From NCBI GenBank assembly GCA_002499345.1, contig DALF01000043.1:1-30594 (forward strand): a stretch of 30,594 bases of DNA. The letters run 5' to 3'. Under the pieces are notes generated by a model. The model saw only the letters and a program-made list of their open reading frames with translations. It was not told where the DNA came from and searched no databases. Below are positions 1 through 7,536 of this stretch, piece after piece (within the stretch, counting starts at the first letter, position 1; the number at the start of each line of letters is the position of its first letter). This DNA comes from Euryarchaeota archaeon UBA170 (GTDB lineage Archaea; Thermoplasmatota; Poseidoniia; Poseidoniales; Thalassarchaeaceae). Made by a program: the position numbers and the translations under genes.

Positions 1-99
1 GCGGCTAGGGATGCTCTTCGTAAAGCGAGTTGCAAGTTCCCCACTCCATGTTCGCAAAGAGTTGTCAGGGGAGCCGAGCACTTGAAGGGCAAAGTCTGA
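1..99 (+). CDS. rpl10e: Large ribosomal subunit protein uL16 (archaeal L10e), C-terminal part
   Basis: The reading frame is open from the window edge to a TGA at 97-99. Its 32 residues include ALRKASCKFPTPC and end in a basic/Gly tail. This resembles the C-terminus of archaeal L10e (for example EAFRRAYNKITPSCRIKVERGEE-type tails in haloarchaea), which binds 23S rRNA near the tRNA acceptor ends. Only the tail is visible, so the call rests on a short match. The next gene starts 13 nt downstream in the same direction, which fits one transcript. Confidence 0.65.
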   Translation, partial: AARDALRKASCKFPTPCSQRVVRGAEHLKGKV

Positions 100-111
100 G
101 GTTGGTGGGCA

Positions 112-690
112 ATGGAGCCCGGCGACCCCCTTGCCATACTTCGGGACTCTCTTAGAGGCGCTCCTATAATTTGGAAAGGAGACTATCCCTACTTCATACA
201 CCCTATATCAGATGGAATACCAAGAATGGATCCAGATGTTCTTCGTGCGACTAGGGACTTGATTATTTCAATGGTTGATTGGACGAAGATAGACCTCATA
301 GTCAGTGTGGAGGCGATGGGGCTTCCATTATTGGCGACTGTAGGGGAGGCCACGGGAAAACCAACAGTTGTCATAAGGAAGAGATCCTATGGAATGGAAG
401 GAGAAGTGGAAGTCAATGTTTCCACGGGGTACTCAAAATCTACTACATACATCAATGATATCAAACCTGGAGAGAGGATACTGATTGTTGACGATGTTAT
501 CTCCACGGGAGGGACATTAGAGCCCATTCTAGAGACTATAGAGGGAATGGGAGCAAAGCTACAAGACATTATTATCGTAATTGAGAAAGGTGATGGGCGC
601 GAGCGCCTCTCTGTGGAGAAACCCGAGTGGCCCGTCAGAACTCTGGCTAGGATTGAGATAGTTGATGGCAGAGTGGAAATTATTGAGTGA
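112..690 (+). CDS. hpt: Archaeal-type hypoxanthine/guanine phosphoribosyltransferase
   Basis: A 192-aa purine salvage enzyme that transfers phosphoribosyl from PRPP to a 6-oxopurine (IMP/GMP formation) in the cytoplasm. The N-terminus contains KGDYPYFIHPISDGIP, characteristic of the archaeal Hpt/adenine-PRTase-like family. The PRPP-binding loop ILIVDDVISTGG lies near residues 123-134, and VEAMGLPL forms the phosphate-side loop. Length and layout match the full-length methanogen protein. The ATG at 112 lies 13 nt after the L10e stop, and dph2 follows after 6 nt, so the three are probably co-transcribed. Base specificity (hypoxanthine/guanine versus adenine) is inferred from the archaeal family and is not proven by the sequence. 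Confidence 0.85.
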   Translation: MEPGDPLAILRDSLRGAPIIWKGDYPYFIHPISDGIPRMDPDVLRATRDLIISMVDWTKIDLIVSVEAMGLPLLATVGEATGKPTVVIRKRSYGMEGEVEVNVSTGYSKSTTYINDIKPGERILIVDDVISTGGTLEPILETIEGMGAKLQDIIIVIEKGDGRERLSVEKPEWPVRTLARIEIVDGRVEIIE

Positions 691-696
691 TTTGTA

Positions 697-1803
697 ATGG
701 ATTTGGACAGGCATGACTTTCAGCTAGATGAGTTAGTTGATAGAATAAAATCAAATGATCACCGTCTGATTGCATTACAAGTTCCAGAGGGCCTAAAGAT
801 GCAGGCTCTGGAGATGATGGATCAGATAGAGGATGATTCAGATGCCAAGGTAGTTCTCGCGGCTGATCCCTGCTATGGGGCCTGTGATTTGGTACATGAT
901 AAAATGCGGGCCATGGGAGTTGAGTTAGTAGCACATATGGGTCATAGTCAGATGAACATAGACTCTGGGATGCCAACTCAGTTCATCTCAGTAACTTACG
1001 ATGGTGAGCCTGAGATTGAGGAAGTCTTGCCAATTCTTAGAGCTCATCTATCAATTGCCGAGTCTAGGAAAGGGGCGGAAAAGAGCGTTTCTCTTAACGA
1101 AGAGGAGGCGCGGGAGATTTTTCTGGATGCAGTAGGTAGGTTCTCTCCCCTAAATGATACTAAGCTTGGACTTGTGGGCTCAATACAGCACCTCCATCTT
1201 CTTCCAAAATACAAACAAATGTTGGAAAGGGCCGGTTTTGAAGTGGTCATACCTACTGGAGGAGATAGGCTAACATTCCCAGGCCAAGTTCTCGGGTGCA
1301 ACTATTCTGGCGATACCGATGATATTGGCCATTATCTATTTCTTGGATCGGGCGACTTTCATCCAATAGGTTTGGTCCTTCATACGGGAAAGCCTTTAGC
1401 CCTCCTTGATCCTTATACTGGCGATTCTAGTGAGATGTCATTTGGACGTATTGAAAGAATTCTGAGGCAACGATTTGGACTAATAATGGAAATAGACAGT
1501 TGCAATACTTTTGGAATCCTAATCGGCGAGAAGCCTGGTCAAATGAGAAGAAATCTTGCAATGAGGATGAAAAGAATTCTTGAGAAGCATGGAAAAAAGG
1601 GTTACTTACTAGCACTTGATCATGTGAGTCCGGATTTGATAGACTTCTATCCGGTTGATGCATTCGTGAATACCGCATGTCCGCGGATAGCTATCGATGA
1701 CTCAGTAAGGTATGATAAGCCACTGGTAACTCCATATGAGCTCGAGGTTGCCTTGGGAGAAAAGAAGTGGGAGAATGGTTATCAATTTGATGAGATTCCT
1801 TGA
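697..1803 (+). CDS. dph2: Diphthamide synthase subunit Dph2 (2-(3-amino-3-carboxypropyl)histidine synthase)
   Basis: A 368-aa member of the Dph1/Dph2 family. It transfers the 3-amino-3-carboxypropyl group of SAM to the diphthamide histidine of elongation factor aEF2, using a non-canonical radical-SAM [4Fe-4S] cluster. The three domain-spanning cluster cysteines are present: C59 in ADPCYGACD, C201 in VLGCNYSG and C328 in NTACPRIAIDD. The N-terminal LIALQVPEGL and the LLDPYTG segment are family hallmarks. The ATG lies 6 nt after the hpt stop. It sits among translation genes, which fits a translation-factor modification role. Confidence 0.93.
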   Translation: MDLDRHDFQLDELVDRIKSNDHRLIALQVPEGLKMQALEMMDQIEDDSDAKVVLAADPCYGACDLVHDKMRAMGVELVAHMGHSQMNIDSGMPTQFISVTYDGEPEIEEVLPILRAHLSIAESRKGAEKSVSLNEEEAREIFLDAVGRFSPLNDTKLGLVGSIQHLHLLPKYKQMLERAGFEVVIPTGGDRLTFPGQVLGCNYSGDTDDIGHYLFLGSGDFHPIGLVLHTGKPLALLDPYTGDSSEMSFGRIERILRQRFGLIMEIDSCNTFGILIGEKPGQMRRNLAMRMKRILEKHGKKGYLLALDHVSPDLIDFYPVDAFVNTACPRIAIDDSVRYDKPLVTPYELEVALGEKKWENGYQFDEIP

Positions 1804-1835
1804 TTTGGCGATTTAGATATGTGTACGATGTACGA

Positions 1836-1845
1836 TTTATTTTTA
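1836..1845 (+). promoter_or_regulatory. Candidate TATA box for orc1/cdc6
   Basis: An AT-rich tttattttta run lies 14-23 nt before the ATG at 1859, in the 55-nt gap after dph2. It is a little closer to the start than the usual archaeal -26 position, so either the transcript start lies inside the first codons or the match is loose. A TACGAT-containing near-repeat (tgtacgatgtacgat) lies just upstream at 1822-1836. Confidence 0.4.
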
Positions 1846-1858
1846 ATTTCTCCAGAAT

Positions 1859-3067
1859 ATGTCTAAGAACGATGTTAGCACGTGTAGTTTGATGGCAGAG
1901 TATCTAGATAGCATCGGTGCGGGCAAAATACTTGTCGATAGAGGTCCACTTTCGTTCGATTGGACTCCTCCAAATCTTGTTGGGAGAGATAAGGAATTGG
2001 GCTTATTAGCCTCTATGTTCATGGGAATAGGTAGCGAGGGAGTGAGTGGTCGTGCAGTAGTCATTGGACATGTTGGAACAGGGAAAACAGTGCTAACGAG
2101 AAGATTTGGAGAGGACGTAATCAGAGAGTTGGACGGAGTGAGGAAGATTGCTTTCTCACATGTTAACTGTAGGAACCACCCCTCTACAAATCAAGTTCTA
2201 CAGCAAATTGCCTTGTCATTGGATTCCCGGCATCCGGAGAGAGGATTTAGCTCTGGAGAGATTATCCAGACCATTAGGAGGAATATTCGTTCTAGGGGAC
2301 TTCATATGATGTTGGTATTAGATGAGGTGGACGTCCTCATTAGGAGAGATAATAGCGATTTGATATACAAACTACTTCGTATCGATGAAAACCAAGGTGG
2401 CCAAGGAACCATTTCACTGATTCTGGTAAGTCAGGACCTATCGCTGATGGGAATGATGGAACCAGCAATAATTTCAAGATTGGGAGAAAGCAACGTATTG
2501 AAGCTTGAGCCTTATGATTACGACGGCCTCATTGGGATTTCTAAACAGCGATATGAGGCATCTTGTAGGTCCGGTTCAGTTAGCGATGATGTCTTCGAGA
2601 AGATAGGTAGATTCGCAGCGGATACAGGTGATGCCAGACTGGCTATCGAACTTCTTGATACGGCAGTGAGGAGGGCTGAGATGGCTGGCAGGGCAGAGGT
2701 GATATTGAATGATGTAATGCCGAGTACGATAAGATCGGCTTCTGTGGAGCCGAATCAAGTTGACTCACTTAGTACTCATCAGAAACTTGTACTACTCGGA
2801 ATCTGCAGAAGGTTACGCAAGGAGGAGGAGGTATCAAGCGGAGATGCTAGAAAGCTGTATGAGGTCATTTGCGAGGAATTTAGTATGAAGCCGAGGAGCT
2901 ATACGACATTCTGGAAGCATCTCAAGGCTCTAGAAAAGGAGGGTTTGTTGGAGGCTAGATCGACCAATACTTCTGTTGGCAGAGGCAGAACTACGTACAT
3001 TACGATGACTAATACTACACCCGCGGCAATAGGGAGTAGAATTGAGGAAGAGTTCACGAAGCGGTGA
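1859..3067 (+). CDS. orc1/cdc6: Orc1/Cdc6 replication initiator (AAA+ ATPase with winged helix)
   Basis: A 402-aa archaeal replication initiator that binds origin DNA and helps load MCM. Walker A is GHVGTGKT at residues 70-77, Walker B is MLVLDEVDVL at 151-160, and the sensor-2 region contains GDAR at 257-260. The C-terminal part, from about residue 295 to the end, is the winged helix used for origin binding (SYTTFWKHLKALEKEGLLEA is the recognition region). Length is typical of the family. All catalytic motifs are intact, in contrast to the Orc-like protein at 5556-7505. It is embedded among translation genes. No obvious iterated element flanks it; the nearest such cluster is at 7537-7705. 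Confidence 0.95.
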   Translation: MSKNDVSTCSLMAEYLDSIGAGKILVDRGPLSFDWTPPNLVGRDKELGLLASMFMGIGSEGVSGRAVVIGHVGTGKTVLTRRFGEDVIRELDGVRKIAFSHVNCRNHPSTNQVLQQIALSLDSRHPERGFSSGEIIQTIRRNIRSRGLHMMLVLDEVDVLIRRDNSDLIYKLLRIDENQGGQGTISLILVSQDLSLMGMMEPAIISRLGESNVLKLEPYDYDGLIGISKQRYEASCRSGSVSDDVFEKIGRFAADTGDARLAIELLDTAVRRAEMAGRAEVILNDVMPSTIRSASVEPNQVDSLSTHQKLVLLGICRRLRKEEEVSSGDARKLYEVICEEFSMKPRSYTTFWKHLKALEKEGLLEARSTNTSVGRGRTTYITMTNTTPAAIGSRIEEEFTKR

Positions 3068-3094
3068 AGTTGGCTTTCCATTACTTCCGAACCG

Positions 3095-3103
3095 CTCTTA
3101 TAG
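3095..3103 (+). promoter_or_regulatory. Candidate TATA box for eS6
   Basis: The sequence ctcttatag is centred about 40 nt before the preferred ATG at 3139, in the short gap after orc1/cdc6. It would give a leader of roughly 14 nt. It is the only TATA-like element there and supports the downstream ATG over the one at 3064. Confidence 0.4.
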
Positions 3104-3138
3104 GGGCCTCATGTCGGATTGCCGTCCGAGTGGTAAAT

Positions 3139-3633
3139 ATGGCAGGCGAACAGTCATTCAAGGCAGTCGTTAACGACACTAATCCAAAATACGGAGGGCG
3201 TGCCTTCTCAGTTGAAATAACTGGTTCTAATTACAACCATTTTCTAGGCAAGAAGATAGGTGATTCGGTAGATGGGATGTTTATCGGGGAAGGTGACCAG
3301 TCACTAACCGGATACCGCTTAGAGATTACAGGAGGGTCCGACCTCACAGGTAGGCCAATGCGTCCGGATCTTGGAGGGAGTGGGGTAAAGTCGGTTCTAA
3401 TCACTGCCGGAATAGGCTACAAAGGAGATAAGAAGGTCAACAAGAAGGGGAAAATCTATCGATACAAATATGACGGCCTCAGGAGAAGAAGGAACCTTCG
3501 TGGAAACGTAATAGGCCAAGAAACTAGGCAGATTAATCTGAAGATAGTTGAGGCCGGAAAGAGGCCACTTGGCGTCATATTTGGTGTCGAAGAAGAAGTT
3601 CCTGCGGATCAGTCCTCTGGAGAAGAGGAGTGA
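3139..3633 (+). CDS. rps6e: Small ribosomal subunit protein eS6
   Basis: A 164-residue archaeal/eukaryotic-type S6e. It begins MAGEQSFKAVVND and carries GGSDLTGRPMRPDL, the RRRRNLRGN stretch and EVTxQINLKI-like strands typical of S6e. The frame is open back to an ATG at 3064, but the extra 25 residues do not resemble S6e and would overlap orc1/cdc6. The internal ATG at 3139 is therefore preferred. The C-terminus has an acidic tail (EEEVPADQSSGEEE) beyond the roughly 125-residue archaeal core. The aIF2 gamma gene follows after about 19 nt, an order seen in many archaea. Confidence 0.93.
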   Translation: MAGEQSFKAVVNDTNPKYGGRAFSVEITGSNYNHFLGKKIGDSVDGMFIGEGDQSLTGYRLEITGGSDLTGRPMRPDLGGSGVKSVLITAGIGYKGDKKVNKKGKIYRYKYDGLRRRRNLRGNVIGQETRQINLKIVEAGKRPLGVIFGVEEEVPADQSSGEEE

Positions 3634-3639
3634 ATAGTA

Positions 3640-3643
3640 GGAG
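3640..3643 (+). promoter_or_regulatory. Shine-Dalgarno for aIF2 gamma supporting a CTG start
   Basis: GGAG lies 9 nt before the CTG at 3653, which is the only plausible initiation site after the in-frame TAG at 3650-3652. It also lies directly before an ATG at 3644 that opens only a two-codon frame (ATG GTC TAG) in the same register. Confidence 0.45.
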
Positions 3644-3652
3644 ATGGTCTAG

Positions 3653-4894
3653 CTGGCAAGTGATCTACCTAGTCAGCCGGAAGTAAATATCGGAATGGTC
3701 GGACACGTAGATCACGGCAAAACTACTCTCACACAGGCTCTTTCTGGAACTTGGACGGATACCCATTCTGAAGAAAGAAAACGTGGTATCAGCATAAAGC
3801 TTGGATATGCGGATACTGCATTCTATAAGAACGAAGACGGAGAATACTACGCTAGGGGAAAGAATCCAGATGGCGGTGGAGACTCCAAAGAACATCTTCT
3901 AAGGGTCATCTCATTTGTAGATGCTCCTGGGCACGAGACATTGATGGCAGTCATGATTTCAGGTGCCGCCATAATGGATGGTGCTTTACTGTTGGTTGCT
4001 GCGAATGAGGCGTGTCCGCAAGCACAAACAAGAGAGCATTTAGCCGCATTACAGATTGCGGGAATAGAGAATATAGTCGTAGTACAAAATAAGGTAGATC
4101 TCGTTAGTAAAGAGCGCGCGATTGAGTCTTACCAAGAAATACTATCCTTCATTGATGGGACAATAGCAGAGGGCTCTCCTATTGTTCCTGTTTCGGCCCA
4201 TCATGATGTTAATCTTGATATGTTGATTCAAGCCATAGAAGATACCATTCATAGTCCATCTCTCGACTCTGATGATAAAGGCCTGATGTATGTAGCACGT
4301 TCTTTCGATGTCAATAGGCCTGGTTTGAGGCCCGATAAACTGAGAGGAGGAATAATCGGCGGGAGCATCGTTGAAGGCTCATTTAGTGTTGGGGACTCTA
4401 TTCTAATCGCCCCTGGGAGGAGGATTTCAGAGGGCAACAAAACTAGATGGGTACCATTGAAGACAACAATAGAGAATATTCAAGCCGGCGGACTGGATCT
4501 CCAATCCGCCCACGCAGGAGGACTTTGTGGAATTGCCACTCCAATGGACCCGATGTCGACCAAGGCCGATGATCTCTCGGGGCAGGTAATGGCTAAGGAG
4601 GGAGAGCTACCTCCAGTCTGGGAATCGCTGAATCTTAAACTAGAGCTTTTGGATAAGATGGTCTCAGGCGGAGATGGAGAGGAAGGAGTGGTCAAGCCAC
4701 TGCAGACAAATGAGATGCTGATGGTTAACTCTGCTACAGCCACTAGTGTTGGAACTGTTTCTTCATCCAAGAAGGGAGAGGTAAAACTAGTACTGAGATT
4801 ACCAATATGCGCTAAGGAAGGGAGTAGGATTACACTTTCCAGAAGGGTCGGCGCCAGATGGAGATTGATCGGCCATGGGACAATCAAAGGGTGA
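3653..4894 (+). CDS. eif2g: Translation initiation factor aIF2 subunit gamma, apparent CTG start
   Basis: The GTPase subunit of aIF2, which delivers initiator Met-tRNA to the ribosome. G1 is GHVDHGKT, switch I contains RGISIKLGYAD, G3 is DAPGH and G4 is NKVD, followed by the EF-Tu-like domains II and III. The first ATG (3695) would begin inside the conserved segment EVNIGMVGHVDHGKT and remove the first beta strand. Upstream in frame, codons for LASDLPSQPEVNIG run back to a TAG at 3650-3652 with no ATG, GTG or TTG, so CTG 3653 is the most likely start (413 aa, normal length). The zinc knuckle usual in archaea (two Cys pairs before FVDAPGHE) is replaced by a Cys-free Gly/Asp-rich stretch, KNPDGGGDSKEH. 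Confidence 0.9.
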   Translation: MASDLPSQPEVNIGMVGHVDHGKTTLTQALSGTWTDTHSEERKRGISIKLGYADTAFYKNEDGEYYARGKNPDGGGDSKEHLLRVISFVDAPGHETLMAVMISGAAIMDGALLLVAANEACPQAQTREHLAALQIAGIENIVVVQNKVDLVSKERAIESYQEILSFIDGTIAEGSPIVPVSAHHDVNLDMLIQAIEDTIHSPSLDSDDKGLMYVARSFDVNRPGLRPDKLRGGIIGGSIVEGSFSVGDSILIAPGRRISEGNKTRWVPLKTTIENIQAGGLDLQSAHAGGLCGIATPMDPMSTKADDLSGQVMAKEGELPPVWESLNLKLELLDKMVSGGDGEEGVVKPLQTNEMLMVNSATATSVGTVSSSKKGEVKLVLRLPICAKEGSRITLSRRVGARWRLIGHGTIKG

Positions 4895-4898
4895 TTAA

Positions 4899-5264
4899 TT
4901 GGCGAGAGTTCTCGTCGATACTTGTGGTTGGGTCGCATTAGTGAAGTCCGGACTGAACTTAGATTCTGCGATGTCTAGTGTCATTGGAAGGGCGGATTTG
5001 ATTGTAATTGATAGTGTTTGGAAAGAGCTAGATGACCTATCCAGAAGTAAGAGAGGGCTTCTCCTAGAACTTCTGAAAACCCGCTCAGAGATGATAGATG
5101 ATCCTCCAGAAGAGAGGCATACCGATATGATGTTGATTCGTCTTTCAAAAATGAATAGTTGGCCTGTGCTCACAGTTGATACTAGGTTGAAGGAGAAACT
5201 ATCTGATTCTGGTTGTGCTTATATCGAAGTTGTATCAGATAGGATGCTACGTCTAGTTGACTAA
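4899..5264 (+). CDS. PIN-domain protein, Fcf1/VapC9-like (COG1412 type)
   Basis: A 121-aa single PIN domain, predicted RNase fold. It starts with TTG 4 nt after the aIF2 gamma stop. Acidic positions fit a PIN active site: D7 in VLVDTCGW, the DSVWKELDDL helix and VLTVDTRLKEKL near the end. Archaea commonly place a COG1412 PIN protein beside aIF2 gamma, which argues for a housekeeping rRNA-processing type role. There is no partner antitoxin here, so it is not a toxin-antitoxin pair. The stop overlaps the stop of the convergent DUF357 gene through a shared CTAA at 5261-5264. Confidence 0.75.
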   Translation: MARVLVDTCGWVALVKSGLNLDSAMSSVIGRADLIVIDSVWKELDDLSRSKRGLLLELLKTRSEMIDDPPEERHTDMMLIRLSKMNSWPVLTVDTRLKEKLSDSGCAYIEVVSDRMLRLVD

Positions 5265-5554
5265 GGGAGAGTGAATAGAATATCATCACCGTGCCCGTCC
5301 ATGAAACCTATTCTTACGGCGGCATCAATCCAGGCATGTGAGTAATTTATTGCTCCGAATGCCCTCACTAGATCTCCATTATTCAAGAAGTGTTTTGCAT
5401 CGGAGAAGTAGTCATCACACATTCTCATCATTGAATCTAATCTTTTCTGGTCGTCATTACTAAGTTTATTTGGAGTCGCCTTACTCCTTGCTTGGAGAGT
5501 GATTGAGATATATTTCTGTACTCTTTCTTCAGTAATTATTTTATTTTCCGCCAT
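5261..5554 (-). CDS. DUF357 family protein
   Basis: A 97-aa, mostly helical acidic protein with the archaeal DUF357 pattern: a C-terminal RAFGAINYSHAWIDAAVRIGF segment after a helix with DYFSDAKHFLNNGD. The function of the family is unknown to me; the helical-bundle layout resembles small TPR-like or HEPN-like folds. It ends the minus-strand pair whose upstream member is the 649-aa wHTH protein, separated by 1 nt, so the two are very likely co-transcribed and could act together. Confidence 0.75.
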   Translation of the reverse strand: MAENKIITEERVQKYISITLQARSKATPNKLSNDDQKRLDSMMRMCDDYFSDAKHFLNNGDLVRAFGAINYSHAWIDAAVRIGFMDGHGDDILFTLP

Positions 5555-5555
5555 A

Positions 5556-7505
5556 TTATGCCTCCACTAATTTCTGTGCCGCTTGTGTGATTTTGAATAG
5601 TCTCTTTCTCCCTTGCTTCCTGACTGATAGAAATCCAGACTTGTAGAGGCCATTGTATATTTGGGAAAGGCGAGGTCTGCCGACCTCGAGTCTTGCTTGA
5701 AGTTCTGCGTCTGAGGGAGAAATCTCTCTTTTGGAGGCCATAGAAATTACAAGCATTTCAGCCTCATTGAGATACGTACTTCTCTCTTCATCGAAGGGAT
5801 TGTCGGGCTCCCATGAAATTGCGAATCGCCGGTTCTCTCTACGTAATTCTAGAGGTTTGTTTTCAGCTATTTCACTTGATGAGACAGGTGCGTCACTAAT
5901 TCCAAACGGCGGATCGATAATCTCAGGATTACGATCTTCGAAAACGGGCAAAGATGAAGTCATTGAAGGTTCCACAGACCAATGTGCAGAATCTGTAGAA
6001 ATAACACTTGACTCTTCATTTTCTGGATATGTCGGATTTTCGTTCTCACTATTTGTTTCAGCATTGTTAAAGATAGGCAACGGCACCTTAGACTGATTTT
6101 TCTCAATGACTTCTCCGTCACCCCCCCATAAAGGTGAAATCTCAGATACTGATTCTATGAAAGGAGCTCCTTCTTCCTCTTTGGGTTGCTGGCTCTGGGC
6201 CATTTTTGATCTCTGAGCTAGACCAGTAAATCCACTTCCTGAATTAAACATTGGAGGCTCTGTACCTGGTTGCATATAGACAAAATCATCCAATGTTCCT
6301 TGCTCGGTGTTTGTTTTGGTAGAGATTTCATCAATATCAGTGGAATCTTCTGAGTCTAAGTCACCCTCCCACAAATCACCAATCTCTGAATCAACTGGAG
6401 GGTCTTCTTCCCATAGGTCGTCTTGATTTTGGGAGATAGCCTCATTATTTACTTGGCTTTCACTTGTTCCTGCTTGGATATTGGAATGATATCCATTAAG
6501 CTCTTTTTCAAGTATATTTTTCTTCGGGCCTTCGACGGTTTCGATATTTCTATGTCTTGATTTATCTTCACTGAAATGCTCTAACTCTAATCTAATTTCT
6601 GTGTCTTGTGAAGATTTCTCAATGGATTTCTGACTATCCTCTTCTGCGACATGATTGTAAGATTCGCTGGACAACAATATTTGCTTTTTAACATCTTTTT
6701 GGGCCTCACTATCATTGCTGGAAACATGTTCAATTTTCCAACGCATTAGCCTCTCTAGTGTCCCATGTGAGCCCACATCCCTCCTCTCATCAATGAGGTC
6801 CCTCAGAAGTCGGATAACATCCCTTGGATTTCCAGAGGTTGATTCATGGATCCTTGATAGTAAAACATCACTAATAATCCATTTCTCTCTGGCCTTTCTA
6901 GATACCAGTCTATTAGATAGCTCTTGAATCTGTTTTTTAGAAAGATGTGTCGTATATTCAGGGCTGTCATAAAGCTCAAGAGTGTCGTCATCAATAGAGG
7001 ATAGTTGGGATGGAGTCAATACTACAATTACCAGTGCCCTAAGTCTTTGAAGAATAGGAGATATTGAATTCAGTACAGTAGCGATTTCTATATTGGACGG
7101 ATAGTCAAGAGATATCACTGGGAGAGACCCAGAGCTCTCTTCCAGATTGGAGACTAAATCATCAATCATTTTCTGGTTTGAACCTGAAGAGCTGAATCCA
7201 CAGAAATGAATTGCTAACTCATGAATTATTGCATTTACTTGATCGCTGATTGGCCAATATTGACCGACGAAGCTTCTTCTCGTTTGTGAAGCTAGAGTTC
7301 TCACAACTGAAGATCTCCCAGAACCCCGATCTCCAACAAGTAACAACATCCTTGGAGATTGTGAAACGATATGCTCCCTCCAAGAAGCAATCAGTCTATC
7401 CCTTCCAACTAGATACTCAGCCCTTCCACTTTCAATGGGCCTGAGGTCGAATGGGTTTCCCCTCAGCAAAGGCAATCCCAGATTCTCGGATGCATTGTCT
7501 GCCAT
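5556..7505 (-). CDS. Orc/AAA-like protein with degenerate P-loop, acidic linker and C-terminal winged helix
   Basis: A 649-aa protein in three parts. Residues about 15-270 look like an Orc1/Cdc6-type AAA module: NPFDLRPIESGRAEYLVGRD, a P-loop LLLVGDRGSGRSS at 55-66, and a sensor-2-like SGNPRDVIRLLRDLIDE. The Walker A lysine is replaced by Arg (R64), and no clear DE Walker B is seen (VISLDYP is the nearest), so ATP hydrolysis is doubtful. Residues about 270-560 are acidic, Ser/Gln-rich and probably disordered. The last about 80 residues form a MarR-like winged helix (ISPSDAELQARLEVGRPRLS, then GFLSVRKQGRKRLFKIT). It is transcribed away from the iterated elements at 7537-7705. I infer a DNA-binding role at that array; a regulator of unknown type is the alternative. 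Confidence 0.7.
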   Translation of the reverse strand: MADNASENLGLPLLRGNPFDLRPIESGRAEYLVGRDRLIASWREHIVSQSPRMLLLVGDRGSGRSSVVRTLASQTRRSFVGQYWPISDQVNAIIHELAIHFCGFSSSGSNQKMIDDLVSNLEESSGSLPVISLDYPSNIEIATVLNSISPILQRLRALVIVVLTPSQLSSIDDDTLELYDSPEYTTHLSKKQIQELSNRLVSRKAREKWIISDVLLSRIHESTSGNPRDVIRLLRDLIDERRDVGSHGTLERLMRWKIEHVSSNDSEAQKDVKKQILLSSESYNHVAEEDSQKSIEKSSQDTEIRLELEHFSEDKSRHRNIETVEGPKKNILEKELNGYHSNIQAGTSESQVNNEAISQNQDDLWEEDPPVDSEIGDLWEGDLDSEDSTDIDEISTKTNTEQGTLDDFVYMQPGTEPPMFNSGSGFTGLAQRSKMAQSQQPKEEEGAPFIESVSEISPLWGGDGEVIEKNQSKVPLPIFNNAETNSENENPTYPENEESSVISTDSAHWSVEPSMTSSLPVFEDRNPEIIDPPFGISDAPVSSSEIAENKPLELRRENRRFAISWEPDNPFDEERSTYLNEAEMLVISMASKREISPSDAELQARLEVGRPRLSQIYNGLYKSGFLSVRKQGRKRLFKITQAAQKLVEA

Positions 7506-7527
7506 GTTGATAGTGAATCATCAAGAG

Positions 7528-7535
7528 TACATAAC
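7528..7535 (-). promoter_or_regulatory. Candidate TATA box for the Orc-like/wHTH gene
   Basis: On the minus strand this reads gttatgta, centred about 26 nt upstream of the ATG at 7505, the expected archaeal spacing for a nearly leaderless transcript. The first iterated element (7537-7543) abuts it at the BRE position, so a protein bound there could directly activate or block TBP/TFB. Confidence 0.45.
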
Positions 7536-7536
7536 A

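Noticed and set aside
1859..3067. Replication origin immediately upstream of orc1/cdc6
   Set aside because: Only 55 nt separate it from dph2, with one AT run and a short TACGAT near-repeat; the cluster at 7537-7705 is far stronger.
3064..3138. Upstream ATG for eS6
   Set aside because: The 25 extra residues do not look like eS6 and overlap orc1/cdc6; a TATA-like element lies inside this stretch.
3644..3652. In-frame TAG before aIF2 gamma as a pyrrolysine codon or recoded stop
   Set aside because: A two-codon lead with readthrough is less simple than CTG initiation, and nothing in the window hints at Pyl machinery or amber recoding.
4899..5554. PIN protein and DUF357 as a toxin-antitoxin pair
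   Set aside because: They are on opposite strands, and the PIN protein is the COG1412 type typically found beside aIF2 gamma.
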